64,000 nucleotides of DNA, from positions 1-64,000 of the forward strand of contig NZ_SLWW01000014.1 in the NCBI RefSeq assembly GCF_004342445.1, in the 5' to 3' direction. This DNA comes from Rhodovulum euryhalinum (GTDB taxonomy: Bacteria; Pseudomonadota; Alphaproteobacteria; Rhodobacterales; Rhodobacteraceae). The translations under genes were made by a program, and so were the position numbers. The notes below the pieces were generated by a model. That model ran no database searches and was not told the DNA's origin. It worked only from the letters and a program-made list of their open reading frames with translations. Position 1 is the first letter of the stretch. Every line of letters begins with the position of its first letter. Shown here in pieces: positions 23,521-34,600 of the stretch.

Positions 23521-24857
23521 CTGTCCTCCCGTTCGCCCTCGGCCCGGACGAAGACTAGCAGAGCAAGGCCGATCAGGAAAAGGACAACCAGAGGTGTAAT
23601 CCCGGCCTGCTGGGTTCCGGTGATCCCCGTCATGATTCCGATCGACAGCGGCGCCAGGAACGAGGTCGCCTTGCCCGCCAGCGCGTAAAGGCCAAAGCTC
23701 TCGGTGATCCGGGCGGGGTTGGACTGGCGCACCATCATCGTGCGGCTGGCCGTCTGCAGCGCGCCGCCCGCCGCCCCGATCGCCGCCCCCAGCACGTAGA
23801 ACGCGATGTCGGGCAGGTTCGACCCTGGCGCCACGGGCAGGCCGAACAGGCTGTCGCGCGAGACGAAGATCACCGCGACGGCGACCAGCGTCAGCAGCAC
23901 CACGTTGAACACGATCACCGGTTTCGGCCCGAAGCGGTAATCCGCCAGCCCCCCCACCCAGGAAAACAACGCGCCCGAGATCACCGCCAGGATGCCGAAG
24001 ATGCCGACATCGACCACCGACCAGCCCAGCACCCCGGCCGCGTAAATGCCGCCGAAGACATACATCCCGTTCAGCGCGTCGCGATAGAACATCGAAGAGG
24101 CGAGATAGGCGAACAGGCTCGGCGTGCGCGGCAGGCGGGCCAGCGTCGAGCGCAATTCGGGCAGGCAGGTGGCCAGCGACTCGCGCACCGTGGCGATCGG
24201 CGGCGTGGGCGGCACCCGTACCCAGGCGAAGAACGGAATCATGAAGACCAGGTACCACAGCGCGACGAAGGGGCCGACGAACCGCGTGCCCTCGCGCGTC
24301 TCGGGGTCAAGCCCCAGTGCCGGTTCGCGCCCGATCAGGGTGGTGCCAGCCTCGTTCTCGGCAAAGAACAGCAGCATGACGACCAGCGCGATCAGCCCGC
24401 CGACATAGCCAAACGCCCAGCCTCCACCCGAGATCCGGCCCAGCGCGTCGCGTGCGCCCAGGCCCGGCAGCAGCGCATTGGTGAAGATCGTCGCGAATTC
24501 CAGACCCACCAGCCCCAGGCCGAACAAGAACAGGATCAGCGGCAGGCTGAACGCTTCGGGATGGGCCAGCCACAGCCCCGATGCCCCCAGCACGTAGCAG
24601 GCCGAGAACAGCACGATCCACCGCATCCGGTGCCCGCTCTTGTCGGCCACGGCGCCGAGAATCGGCGCCAGCAGCGCGATCACGATGCCCGCCGCGCCGA
24701 CCCCGTAGCCCCAGGCCGCCTGCGCCGCGGTGCCGTCGCCGAGCAACTCCTTGACATAGGGCGCGAAAATGAAGGTCAGCAGCAGCGTCGCATAGGGCTG
24801 GGACGCCCAGTCGAAGAACCACCAGCCCCAGATGCGCCGCCTTGCCGATCCCGTCAT
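23505..24857 (-). CDS. MFS transporter of the UMF1/Atg22-like type
   Basis: From ATG 24857 the product is 450 residues with 12 predicted membrane segments. WGWWFFDWASQPYATLLLTFIFAPY is the signature opening of the UMF1 family. Substrates of bacterial members are unknown; yeast Atg22 exports amino acids from the vacuole. AGGAG lies a little far upstream. It heads an overlapping three-gene unit with mepA and the phytase-like gene. Confidence 0.82.
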   Translation of the reverse strand: MTGSARRRIWGWWFFDWASQPYATLLLTFIFAPYVKELLGDGTAAQAAWGYGVGAAGIVIALLAPILGAVADKSGHRMRWIVLFSACYVLGASGLWLAHPEAFSLPLILFLFGLGLVGLEFATIFTNALLPGLGARDALGRISGGGWAFGYVGGLIALVVMLLFFAENEAGTTLIGREPALGLDPETREGTRFVGPFVALWYLVFMIPFFAWVRVPPTPPIATVRESLATCLPELRSTLARLPRTPSLFAYLASSMFYRDALNGMYVFGGIYAAGVLGWSVVDVGIFGILAVISGALFSWVGGLADYRFGPKPVIVFNVVLLTLVAVAVIFVSRDSLFGLPVAPGSNLPDIAFYVLGAAIGAAGGALQTASRTMMVRQSNPARITESFGLYALAGKATSFLAPLSIGIMTGITGTQQAGITPLVVLFLIGLALLVFVRAEGEREDRWHAS

Positions 24858-24935
24858 GCCGCCAGTCCCGCTCCTGCAACCGCAGGCATAAGACAGGCCT
24901 TTCGCCACCCGCGCAACTGCGCAGATGACCGTTGG

Positions 24936-25469
24936 TCAGTCGGCCATCGGCGGCCAGGGCCGGTACGCCTCGGCCTCGATCCAGGCGCACACCCAGCCGG
25001 GCAAGGGAGGCGAGGCCACGTCCAGGCCCATCGCCTCCATCACCCGGGCGGGCGCCACGATGCCGTTCGCGTCCGTTACCGCCGAGCGGTAAAGCGCGTG
25101 GTTGGCGCACTCGCCCTTTCGCCACATGCCCTGCTCGATATAGATGAACCGCGCGTCCCAGCCGATGCAGCGGCTTCGCGTCTCGAACCGGTCGAACATC
25201 CGGATCCGCCGCCGGTAGCGCACCGTCACCCCCGCCATGGTAAGCCCCCAGCGCTGCGCCTTGAGCGCCGCGATCAGGCCGACCCGCTTGGCCAGGGGCA
25301 GCCGCCCGAGGTCCAGCAAGGTCAGCGTGCGCCCGTTGTTCAACTCCATCCACAGGTCCAGATCCCAGGGCCAGCAGACATGGCGCGAAACGTGCATCCC
25401 CGTCAGCGGCAGGGGGGCCGCGTTGCGGTGGACGTGGAATTCCTTGGCGAGGCGCAGGAAGGGATACAT
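24936..25469 (-). CDS. Hot-dog acyl-CoA thioesterase-like protein (THEM6 type)
   Basis: From ATG 25469 (CGGAG upstream) the product is 177 residues. WPWDLDLWMELNNGRTLTLLDLGR is the hot-dog helix and catalytic region of 4HBT-like thioesterases of the THEM6 group, and RRIRMFDRFETRSRCIGWDARFIYIEQ is the following strands. The likely substrate is an acyl-CoA; not determined. Confidence 0.78.
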   Translation of the reverse strand: MYPFLRLAKEFHVHRNAAPLPLTGMHVSRHVCWPWDLDLWMELNNGRTLTLLDLGRLPLAKRVGLIAALKAQRWGLTMAGVTVRYRRRIRMFDRFETRSRCIGWDARFIYIEQGMWRKGECANHALYRSAVTDANGIVAPARVMEAMGLDVASPPLPGWVCAWIEAEAYRPWPPMAD

Positions 25470-25608
25470 CGGCTTGCTCCGGTCGGCGGGCACTGGGTCG
25501 CGCGGGGCGCCGGGATCGTCAAGGGGAAACGCTGCGGAAAGCCGGTTGCGCCGCGCGCGTGACCGGCTTACCTGTCAGGGACCATTCCCGATCCGGAAAG
25601 TCCCCGAC

Positions 25609-25899
25609 ATGATGGCAATCTTTGGTGTGCTGGACCTTATCCTCGACGTGGTGTTCTTCATCATGATCGTCCACATCATCCTCAGCTGGCTGATCTCCTT
25701 TCAGGTGCTGAACACGCGCCAGCCGGTGGTGATGCAGATCTGGGACGGTCTGAGCCGCCTGCTCGAACCGCTCTACAGTCCGATCCGGCGGATTCTGCCC
25801 AATACGGGCGCCCTGGACCTGGCGCCGCTGGTGGTCTTCGTGATCATCATCGCGCTGCGCGACATCATCCTGCCCTCGGTGGCGATGTCCCTGTACTGA
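25609..25899 (+). CDS. YggT family membrane protein
   Basis: The product is 96 residues with two membrane segments and a linking helix containing LSRLLEPLYSPIRRILPNTGALDLAPLVVF, the YggT signature. Family members are involved in membrane or division-site processes; no precise role is known. ATG 25609 and ATG 25612 are adjacent; GGAAAG lies upstream. A strong stem-loop follows. Confidence 0.88.
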   Translation: MMAIFGVLDLILDVVFFIMIVHIILSWLISFQVLNTRQPVVMQIWDGLSRLLEPLYSPIRRILPNTGALDLAPLVVFVIIIALRDIILPSVAMSLY

Positions 25900-25901
25900 G
25901 G

Positions 25902-25950
25902 CGGTTCACCCGGTCACCCCACGCTGAAGTGGTGGGGTGACGGAGAACCG
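25902..25950 (+). terminator. Long stem-loop after yggT
   Basis: GTCACCCCAC (25913-25922) pairs with GTGGGGTGAC (25932-25941) and the outer CGGTTC (25902-25907) with GAACCG (25945-25950). There is no T tract. It lies only 30 bases before recQ and may either end yggT transcription or affect recQ. Confidence 0.6.
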
Positions 25951-25979
25951 GGCAACTCCTCCGAAAACCGATTGGGACC

Positions 25980-28022
25980 ATGGCCGGCGCCCAGGACCTT
26001 CTGTCTTCCGTCTTCGGATTCGACGCCTTCCGGCCGGGTCAGCAAGAGATCGTGGCCGCGGTGGCCGCGGGGCGGAACACGCTGGCCATCATGCCGACCG
26101 GCGGGGGCAAGTCGCTGTGCTTTCAGTTGCCCGCGCTGATGCGCGACGGCGTGACGGTGGTGATCTCGCCGCTGATCGCACTGATGCGCGACCAGGTGCG
26201 CGGGCTGGCCGAAGCGGGCGTCGCCGCGGGCGCGCTGACATCTGGCAACACCGAGGACGAGACTCGCGAAGTCTTTGCTGCGCTCGATGCGGGGGCACTG
26301 AAACTGCTCTACATGGCGCCCGAACGGCTGGCATCGGGTGCCACGCTCAGCCTGTTGCGCCGGATCGGCGTGGGGTTGATCGCGGTGGACGAGGCCCATT
26401 GCGTCAGCCAGTGGGGCCACGATTTCCGCCCAGACTACCTGCGGATCGGCGAATTGCGCCGGGCATTGAACGTACCGCTTGCCGCCTTCACCGCCACCGC
26501 CGATGCCGAAACCCGCGACGAGATCGTGGCCCGGCTGTTCGACGGGGCGGCGCCGCAGACATTCCTGAGGGGCTTCGACCGGCCCAACATCCACCTTGCC
26601 TTTTCGCCCAAGGATCAGCCCCGACGCCAGATCCTGGCCTTTGCCGCGGCGCGCCGCGGCCAGTCGGGCATCGTCTATTGCGCCACGCGCGCCAAGACCG
26701 AAAGCCTGGCCCAGGCGCTGGCCGAGGCCGGGCACAGCGCCTGCGCCTATCACGGCGGGATGGAGGCCGGGCAGCGCCGCGAGGTGGAACGCCGGTTCCA
26801 GGCCGAGGACGGGCTGATCGTGGTGGCGACGGTCGCCTTCGGCATGGGGATCGACAAGCCCGATATCCGCTGGGTGGCCCATGCCGACCTGCCGAAATCC
26901 ATCGAATCCTACTACCAGGAAATCGGCCGGGCGGGCCGTGACGGGGCGCCGGCCGAGACGCTGACGCTTTACGGCCCCGAGGACATCCGCCTGCGCCGCG
27001 CCCAGATCGACGAAAGCCCCGCCCCGCCCGAACGCCGCGCCGCGGATCACGGCCGGCTGAACGCGCTGCTGGGCCTGGCCGAGGCGCCCGGCTGCCGCCG
27101 TCAGACCCTGCTGGGCTATTTCGGCGAGACCGTGCCCGAGCCCTGCGGCCATTGCGACCTCTGCGACACCCCGCCCGAACGCTTCGACGCGACCGAAGCC
27201 GTGCAGAAGGCGCTTTCGGCGATGCTGCGCACGGGCGAGAGCTTTGGCACCGGGCATCTCGTCGACATCCTGACCGGCACCGCCACCGACAAGATCCGCG
27301 CCCGCGGCCATGACCGGCTGCCGACCTTCGGCGTGGGGCGCGAGTTCGACCGGCGGGGCTGGCAGGCGGTCTTCCGGCAGATGATGGGCCGCGACCTCGT
27401 CCGCCCCGACCCCGAGCGCCATGGCGCGCTGCGGATGATGGATGCCGCGCGCCCGATCCTGAAGGGCGAGGCGCGGATCGAACTGCGCCGCGACACCATC
27501 GCCGCCGAGAAGGCGCGCCCTGTGGTCAAGGCGCTGGTCTCGGACGAGGACGCGCCGCTGTTGTCGGCGCTGAAGGCCAAGCGGCGTGCGCTGGCCGAGG
27601 CTGCCGGTGTGCCCGCCTACATCATCTTCACCGACCGCACCCTGATCGAGATGGCCGAGAAACGCCCCGCGACGCTGGACCAGATGGCGCGGATCGGCGG
27701 CGTGGGCGCGACCAAGCTGGAACGCTATGGCGCGGCGTTTCTGGAGGTCGTCGCCGGGGTCACGGCCACGCTGCCCCACCCCGCGCGGCGCAGGCTCGCG
27801 GGCCGGGATGCGGGCGATCTCTTCGACCGGCTGATGGCGGTGCAGGCCCGGCTGTCCCGCGGCGAGGGCGGGCTCGACAAGCCATTGTCCTGTTCGGCCT
27901 CTCTGGTCGCGAAGCTGGCCGAACTGCGGCCGCGCGACATGGGCACGATGACCCGCATCCTGGGCGAGCGCCGGGCCGACCGCTTCGGCCAGGCCTTTCT
28001 GGACGTGCTGGCCGAGGACTGA
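25980..28022 (+). CDS. recQ: ATP-dependent DNA helicase RecQ
   Basis: The product is 680 residues. Walker A is TGGGKS (40-45) and the DEAH box lies at 137-140 in VDEAHCVSQWGHDFRPDY; helicase motif VI is YYQEIGRAGRDG. A zinc site (CRRQTLLGYFGE...CGHCDLC), a winged helix and an HRDC domain (about 518-595) follow, with about 80 further residues resembling a second helical module. It unwinds DNA 3' to 5' in recombination and fork repair. The start is supported by the family N-terminus; the ribosome site is weak. Confidence 0.95.
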   Translation: MAGAQDLLSSVFGFDAFRPGQQEIVAAVAAGRNTLAIMPTGGGKSLCFQLPALMRDGVTVVISPLIALMRDQVRGLAEAGVAAGALTSGNTEDETREVFAALDAGALKLLYMAPERLASGATLSLLRRIGVGLIAVDEAHCVSQWGHDFRPDYLRIGELRRALNVPLAAFTATADAETRDEIVARLFDGAAPQTFLRGFDRPNIHLAFSPKDQPRRQILAFAAARRGQSGIVYCATRAKTESLAQALAEAGHSACAYHGGMEAGQRREVERRFQAEDGLIVVATVAFGMGIDKPDIRWVAHADLPKSIESYYQEIGRAGRDGAPAETLTLYGPEDIRLRRAQIDESPAPPERRAADHGRLNALLGLAEAPGCRRQTLLGYFGETVPEPCGHCDLCDTPPERFDATEAVQKALSAMLRTGESFGTGHLVDILTGTATDKIRARGHDRLPTFGVGREFDRRGWQAVFRQMMGRDLVRPDPERHGALRMMDAARPILKGEARIELRRDTIAAEKARPVVKALVSDEDAPLLSALKAKRRALAEAAGVPAYIIFTDRTLIEMAEKRPATLDQMARIGGVGATKLERYGAAFLEVVAGVTATLPHPARRRLAGRDAGDLFDRLMAVQARLSRGEGGLDKPLSCSASLVAKLAELRPRDMGTMTRILGERRADRFGQAFLDVLAED

Positions 28023-28083
28023 GGCTGGACGGCCCCGGCCGGTCTGCTATCTGTCCGGCCGATCCATCGCACAGGGGTGCCCC

Positions 28084-28860
28084 ATGCTCGTCGTCATCTC
28101 GCCCGCGAAACGGCTGGACCTTGCGCCGGTGGACGGCATCGCCCCCACTTTGCCTGCCTTTCACGAGGATGCAGTGCATCTGGCGGGCGTCGCAGGCGCG
28201 CTGAGCCCCGCAGACCTGACGAAGCTGATGCATATCAGCGACAAGCTCGCGCGGCTGAATACCGACCGGTTCCGCGATTTCGCCGCCGCGCCCGCCCCCG
28301 AGGCGGTCAAGCCCGCGGTCCTGATGTTCGCGGGCGACACCTATGCCGGGTTCGAGGCCGCCTCGCTGGACGCCGACGATTTGCGCGTCGCCCAGGACCG
28401 GCTGCGCATCCTGTCGGGGCTCTACGGGCTGTTGCGTCCGCTCGACGCGATCCAGCCCCACCGGCTGGAAATGGGATCAAAGCTGAAGACCGAGAAGGGC
28501 GGGGACCTCTATGCCTATTGGGGCGACCGGCTGGCCCATGTGCTGAACGACGCGGCGCGGGGGGCGGGGACCGATGTCCTGGTGAATTGCGCAAGCCGGG
28601 AATATTTCGGCGCAGTCGATGCTGCGGCGCTGTCGCTCCGGGTGATCACGCCCGTCTTCCTCGAGGATCGCCCCGGCGGACCGGCGATCGTCAGCTTCTA
28701 CGCCAAGAAGGCGCGCGGCGCGATGGCGCGCTTCATCGTCGAACGGCGGCTGACAGATCCCGAAAGCCTGAGCGATTTCGACACGGGCGGCTACCGCTAC
28801 ATGCCCGAGATGTCCGAACCGGACCGGCCCGTGTTCCTGCGCGGCGAAGCCGAGGACTGA
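28084..28860 (+). CDS. yaaA: Peroxide stress protein YaaA
   Basis: The product is 258 residues starting MLVVISPAKRLDL, the YaaA/DUF328 signature. Other conserved blocks are MFAGDTYAGF, LRILSGLYGLLRPLDAIQPHRLEMG, LVNCASREYF and SFYAKKARGAMARF. In E. coli YaaA limits free iron under H2O2. It follows recQ by 61 bases on the same strand and may share its transcript. Confidence 0.93.
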   Translation: MLVVISPAKRLDLAPVDGIAPTLPAFHEDAVHLAGVAGALSPADLTKLMHISDKLARLNTDRFRDFAAAPAPEAVKPAVLMFAGDTYAGFEAASLDADDLRVAQDRLRILSGLYGLLRPLDAIQPHRLEMGSKLKTEKGGDLYAYWGDRLAHVLNDAARGAGTDVLVNCASREYFGAVDAAALSLRVITPVFLEDRPGGPAIVSFYAKKARGAMARFIVERRLTDPESLSDFDTGGYRYMPEMSEPDRPVFLRGEAED

Positions 28861-28958
28861 CGCTCGCCCGTGCGGGCCAGCCGGGTCGACCGGTGCGGGT
28901 AAAGGGTTTGCTGCGCGCCGCGGGATTGATGCGCACACATTTCCGTGCGGATCGCAAC

Positions 28959-31541
28959 CTAGATCGCGCGAAGACGCGGCTGGGCCTCGGCGTCGCCGTC
29001 AGGTGCGGCGGCCGGATCGGTCCCGGCTTCGGGCGCGTCCGGATGAAGCGGCGCACAGGTCTCGGGGTGATGCGCCTCGATCGTGCCGAGGATGTCGCTT
29101 TTCCGCAGCGGCTTGGTCAGGCAGGCGTCGAGCCCTGCCGCGAGGATCTCTTCGGCATCGCCCTGAAGCGCATGGGCGGTCAGCGCGACGATCGGCACTG
29201 GCAGATCGCCTTCCTCGGCCTCGATCCGGCGGATCGCGCCGGTGGCCTCCTTGCCGTCGCATTCGGGCATCGAGATGTCCATGAAGATGAGGTCGGGCCG
29301 TGAGTCGCGAAAGGCGGCGATCGCCTCGTTTCCGTCGGCCGCGAACCGCATGTCGACATTCAGCCCCGACACCATCTTCTGCAGGACAAGCCGGTTCGTG
29401 CGGTTGTCTTCGGCCGCCAGAACGCGCATCTGCCGCAGCGGCGGCACCGGCTTGGGCGCGATCGCCGGTGTCACGGTCGAGATCGCCTCGTAGAGCGCGC
29501 GGCGCAGCACGGGTTTCTGCAGGACAAGGTCGATTCCGGATTCCGCGTTCTCGCCGGTCCTTCCAAGGTGGGACGGGTTCGAGGTGAGCATAAGGATCGG
29601 GCCCGCATAGCCCGACCGCCGCAGCGCCCTGGCAAAGGCGTAGCCGTCCATGCCGGGCATCCGGTGGTCGGTCAGGATGAGGTCGGCGGACGCGGCGTCG
29701 CCGAGCGCGGTTTCGGCCGTGACATGGCAGGTCACATCGAGGCCGAGTTGCGAGAGCTGGCGTTCCAGGATCGTGCGGTTCACCTCCTGGTCATCGACCA
29801 CAAGCACGTGGCGGACCTCTGCGGTTTGCGGCGAGGGCAGTGCATCGCGTTCTTCGGCAACCGGCAAGGGAAGCCGGAAGCCGAAGCAGGCGCCCTCGCC
29901 CTTTTCCGATTCCAGCCAGATCTCGCCGCCCATCATCTCGATCAGGCGCTTGGTGATCGCAAGCCCCAGCCCGGTGCCCTCGAACTTGCGGTTCTGCTGG
30001 TCCTCGACCTGGTTGAACTCGCCGAAGATGTGCTCCTGCATATCCTCGGCAATGCCGATGCCGGTATCCTCGACGGTGATATGGACCTGCTGGACCGCAC
30101 CCTCTTCGACCTCGAAGCCGACGACCCGGACCAGCACGTGCCCTTGCGCGGTGAACTTCACCGCATTGCCGATCAGGTTGGTCAACACCTGGCGGACGCG
30201 GCCGCGGTCGCCGGTGAACCAGGTCGGCAGGAACATGTCATAGTCGATAAGCACATCAAGCTGCTTGTCCCGCGCAGGTGCCTGCAGCAGCATGACGATC
30301 TCGTAGATCGTGCGCTCCAGATCGAAGGGCTCGGGGTGAAGCTGCAGCTTGTCCGCCTCGATCTTGGAATAGTCGAGCACATCGTTCAGCAGGCTCAAGA
30401 GCGCCTCGCCGGATTCCTTGATGGTTTGCGAGTAGAGCCTTTGTTCCTCGTTGAGCTCGGTCTCGCACAGCAGCTCGGCCATGCCGACGACGCCGTTCAT
30501 GGGCGTTCTCAGCTCGTGGCTCATGTTGGCGAGGAAGGCGGACTTGGCGCGGTTGGCGGCTTCGGCAGCGACCCGGGCACGGTCGAGCGCCTCTTGCTGA
30601 CGCTTCTGTTCGGTGATGTCGACGCGCAGACCCACGAGGCCGCCATCGGGCGTGCGTTCCTCCAGGATGCGCAGCCAGCGGCCGTCGGCCAGCCGCTGTT
30701 CGATCATGCCTTCGGGGCTGTGGTGGCGGTTCAGCCGCTCGGACAGCCATTCCTCCTCGCGGCCCTGCGCCTCGGGATACTGACCTTTCTCGATCCCGAA
30801 CCGCAGGATGTCCTCGAAACGGTTGCCGGGCTGCATCGCGGGCGCGCTCTCGGCGTAGAAATCGCGGTAGCGGTCGTTGCACATCACCAGCCGGTCGTCG
30901 TGGTCGTACAGAACGAATCCGTCGGGGATCGCCTCGACGGCGGCCCACATGCGCATCATTTCCGTGATGTTCATCGAAAGGCACACCATGTCGCCCGAGG
31001 GCGTCCGGCGGTCGACAAGCTTGATGTAGTCTCCGCTCCACAGCCGGATGACCCGCGGCGGTACCGGCTCTTCGTGCCAGCGGGTCAGCATGTTCTCGAT
31101 CCAGCCCAACGGGTCGCGGTCGCCGATGTCGACGATCCCTTCCTCGACGGTCAGGCGGACGATCTCGTCATAGCGCACCCCGGGCATCACCGCCTCGAGC
31201 CCGTCGAACACCGACAGATAGGCGCGGTTGGCGATCACCAGCCGGTCCTGGGCATCGAACAGCGCAAAACCGTCCTTGACGGTTTCCAGCGAATCCCAAA
31301 GACGCTGCTTGGCGACATCGGCCTCTTGCGAGACCTCGGCCAGTTCCGACAGGACCAGCGAATTCTGCCCGCGCAGTTCCTCGGCGGTCTGGCGAGTCTC
31401 GATGATCTCGTCCGACAGGGTGCGCGCGTGCTGGGCGAGCCGGCGGTTCGCCTCGAACAGTTCGCGGCTTTTCTGGTCGAGAAGGCGTTCGGCGGCCAAC
31501 CGTTTTCGGCGCTCGTTCGCCAGTCTCTCGGGCATGTCCAT
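28959..31541 (-). CDS. Hybrid sensor histidine kinase with two PAS and two receiver domains
   Basis: The product is 860 residues and has no membrane segment. A coiled-coil N-terminus (1-65) leads into two PAS-like domains (about 80-190 and 195-315). The kinase core has His342 in [10 protein letters not shown], a G1 box EDTGIGI and G2 GTGLGLA. Two receivers follow, with Asp in [14 protein letters not shown] and [15 protein letters not shown]. Start ATG 31541 has GGAG upstream. It is divergent from the alpha-2-macroglobulin gene; whether it controls it is unknown. The open frame extends upstream well past the start but that part is antisense to the neighbour and not coding. Confidence 0.9.
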   Translation of the reverse strand: MDMPERLANERRKRLAAERLLDQKSRELFEANRRLAQHARTLSDEIIETRQTAEELRGQNSLVLSELAEVSQEADVAKQRLWDSLETVKDGFALFDAQDRLVIANRAYLSVFDGLEAVMPGVRYDEIVRLTVEEGIVDIGDRDPLGWIENMLTRWHEEPVPPRVIRLWSGDYIKLVDRRTPSGDMVCLSMNITEMMRMWAAVEAIPDGFVLYDHDDRLVMCNDRYRDFYAESAPAMQPGNRFEDILRFGIEKGQYPEAQGREEEWLSERLNRHHSPEGMIEQRLADGRWLRILEERTPDGGLVGLRVDITEQKRQQEALDRARVAAEAANRAKSAFLANMSHELRTPMNGVVGMAELLCETELNEEQRLYSQTIKESGEALLSLLNDVLDYSKIEADKLQLHPEPFDLERTIYEIVMLLQAPARDKQLDVLIDYDMFLPTWFTGDRGRVRQVLTNLIGNAVKFTAQGHVLVRVVGFEVEEGAVQQVHITVEDTGIGIAEDMQEHIFGEFNQVEDQQNRKFEGTGLGLAITKRLIEMMGGEIWLESEKGEGACFGFRLPLPVAEERDALPSPQTAEVRHVLVVDDQEVNRTILERQLSQLGLDVTCHVTAETALGDAASADLILTDHRMPGMDGYAFARALRRSGYAGPILMLTSNPSHLGRTGENAESGIDLVLQKPVLRRALYEAISTVTPAIAPKPVPPLRQMRVLAAEDNRTNRLVLQKMVSGLNVDMRFAADGNEAIAAFRDSRPDLIFMDISMPECDGKEATGAIRRIEAEEGDLPVPIVALTAHALQGDAEEILAAGLDACLTKPLRKSDILGTIEAHHPETCAPLHPDAPEAGTDPAAAPDGDAEAQPRLRAI

Positions 31542-31682
31542 GCGCGGGTTCTCCACGTGGTTTCGAGCAATGTGACAGAAACGGGGTGAACAGCCGATTA
31601 ACGCCTGTGGAGGAATCGTTGCCAATCGCGGCGGGGGCATGCCAGCATCGCTGCGCGAGGAGAAGCGCAGAAGGAGGCCGTG

Positions 31683-34600
31683 ATGCGCCGGTTTGCCGCC
31701 CTCTTGACCCTCGTGGTCCTGACCCTTCCCGCCCTGGCGCAGCCCGTCCCGGACCCGGTGCCAGAAAAGCGCCTGGCGATCTCGCGCGATGTCGACTTCC
31801 CTGGCGGCGATCTGCGCAGCCTGTTCGACACGACCCTTGAGGCCTGCGCGCGGGCCTGCCTGAACGATCCGGCCTGCGGTGCCCTGACCTTCAATACCCG
31901 CTCGAACGCCTGTTTCCCCAAGGCGGGCGTCGCGGCGAGCGAACCCTACCAGGGCGCGCTGTCGGCGGTCGTGCTGCGGACGGATCCGGGTGTACTCGCC
32001 GCCGCGGCCCAGCGGGCGGTCGATCTGGGATTTCTGACGCCTTCCGACATCGAAGCCGCACGCGCGCAGGCCGAGGCGCTGCCACAGCGCCACCATGTGA
32101 ACGGCCAGCCGATCGACGCCTGGCTGGCGGCAGCGGCCCGCGCCCGGGCCGAAGGGCGCACCGCAGACGCGCTGGGATTTACCGGGGCCGCGGTCGTGCT
32201 GGCGGATACCGGTGCGCTCTGGGTTGAATACGCCACCCTGGCGCGGGCTCTGCCCGCGCAGAACCCCGATGAACGGCGCGCGGCGCTTGGCCGGTCGCTG
32301 TCGGCCGCGATCAACGGCTATCTGCGCAGCGTCGCCCCCGCCACCCGGGCGCAGGCACTGGTGGTGATGGCAGAATCGCTCGAGGGGTTGGGGCGCGGGC
32401 GCGAGACGGTTCCGGCGCTGCGGCTCGCGCAGGCGCTGGCCCCCCGCGACGACATCGCGCTGCGGCTGGAAGGGGCGATCGGGAAATACGGGTTCCGCGT
32501 GGTGGAAACGCAGGTCGAAAGCGATGCGCCCAGCCCCCGCATCTGCGCCCGGTTTTCCGAGCCGCTGGCCCGGGGCGCCGATTTCGCGCCCTTCGTGCAA
32601 CTGCCCGAACCGGGGCTTGCGGTCACGGCCGAGGACCGGCAGATCTGCGTCTCGGGTGTCCGCCATGGCGAACGCTACCGGCTGACCCTGCGCCCCGGCC
32701 TGCCCGCAGAAAGCGGCGAGGTGCTGACCAAGGCGGTCGAACTGACCCAATATGTGCGCGACCGCATCCCCTCGGTGCGCTTTCCGGGCCGGGCCTATGT
32801 GCTGCCCAGGGCCAGCGAGGCCGCGCTGCCCGTGGTCACGGTGAACGCCGACCGGTTGGACCTGCGGTTGTACCGGATGACCGATCGCAACCTGCTTCGC
32901 GTGATGCAGGACGGCTATTTCGGCCGCCCGATCTCGGCCTGGCAGCAGGACACGTTTTCCGGCGACATGGCCGAGGAGGTCTGGTCCGGTACCGGCGAGG
33001 TGGGCATGGATCTGAACCGCGACGTGACCACGCGGCTGCCCCTGTCCGAGGCCATCGCGGGGCTGCCCGCGGGAGTCTACGCGTTGCAGGCCGCGATCCC
33101 GGGGGCCAACCCATACGATGAACCCGCCGCGATGCAGTGGTTCGTCCTGTCCGACCTGGGACTCGCGACGATGGACGGGACGGACGGGCTGCATGTCTTC
33201 GTCCGGTCGCTGGCCACCGCCGGGCCGAAGGCGGGGGTAACGGTGTCGCTGCTGTCGCGCGCCAACCGCGTTCTGGGAACCGCTACGACCGATACCAAAG
33301 GCTATGTCCTGTTCGCTCCTGGGCTGATGCGGGGGCAGGCCGGGGCGGCGCCCGCCCTGGTGACGGTGCAGGAGGGCGAGGCGGATCTGGCCTTCCTGTC
33401 GCTGACCGATCCCGAATTCGACCTCTCGGATCGTGGCGTCGAGGGCCGCCCGCCCGCGCCGCCCATCGACGTTTTCCTGTCGACCGACCGCGGCGCGTAT
33501 CGTGCGGGCGAGACGGTGCGCGCCACCGCGTTGACCCGCGACGGTCGGGCCGAGGCGATCGAGGGCTTGCCGCTGACCGCGATCCTGATCCGGCCGGACG
33601 GGGTGGAACATGTCCGCGCGCTGTCGCCGGGTGGCGTTGCGGGCGGGCATGTCTTTGCGCTGCCGGTTGCAGGCAACGCCCCCCGTGGCACCTGGACGCT
33701 GGCTGTCCATGCCGATCCCGAGGCGCCGCCGCTCGCTGCGCAAAAGCTGCTGGTCGAGGATTTCCTGCCCGAGCGGATCGATTTCGACCTGACGCTGCCC
33801 GACGCGCCGCTGCGCCTGTCGGACCGGCCGGTGCTGGGCATCGAGGCCCGCTATCTGTTCGGTGCCACCGGGGCGGACCTGCCCATCGAGGGTGAGGTGC
33901 GGCTTTTGGCGACCGACACGCTGCCCGCCTATCCCGGGTTCCGCTTTGGCCACTATGGCGCCCGTGTCTCCCCCCGGCTGACTGTGATCGAGGGTGGCCC
34001 GCGCACCGACGATGGCGGCCGCGCCGCGGTCCCGCTTGCCTTTCCCGCGATCGAGGCCGAGGGAAAGCCGCTTGAGGCGCAGGTGATGGTACGCCTGTCC
34101 GAGGGCTCGGGCCGCCCGGTCGAGCGCCGCCTGACCCGCGCCGTGGCGCCCGAGGCGCCGCTGATCGGCATCCGGCCGCTGTTCGAGGGCGTCGTCGGCG
34201 AGGGTGCAGAGGCCGGGTTCGACCTGCTCGGCCTTGGCTCGGACGGCACCCCGCAAGAGATGCGGGTCGAATGGGCGCTGAACCGGGTCGAAACGCGCTA
34301 TCAATGGTACCAGATGGATGGCGACTGGGCATGGGAGCCGATCACCACCCGCTCGCGCGTGACCGGCGGCGAGGCGGTGCTGGCGGGTGGGCGGCTGTCG
34401 CTGACGGCCCCGGTGCAATGGGGCCGCTACGAACTGGTGGTCGAACGGCTGGATGGCCCCTATGCCGAGGCGGCGGTTGATTTCTTCGCGGGCTGGTATG
34501 CCCCGGCCGACACCACCCGCACACCCGACATGCTGGAGGTTTCTCTCGACAGGCCCGCCTATCGGCCGGGCGAGACCGCAACGCTGCGGATCGTGCCGCG

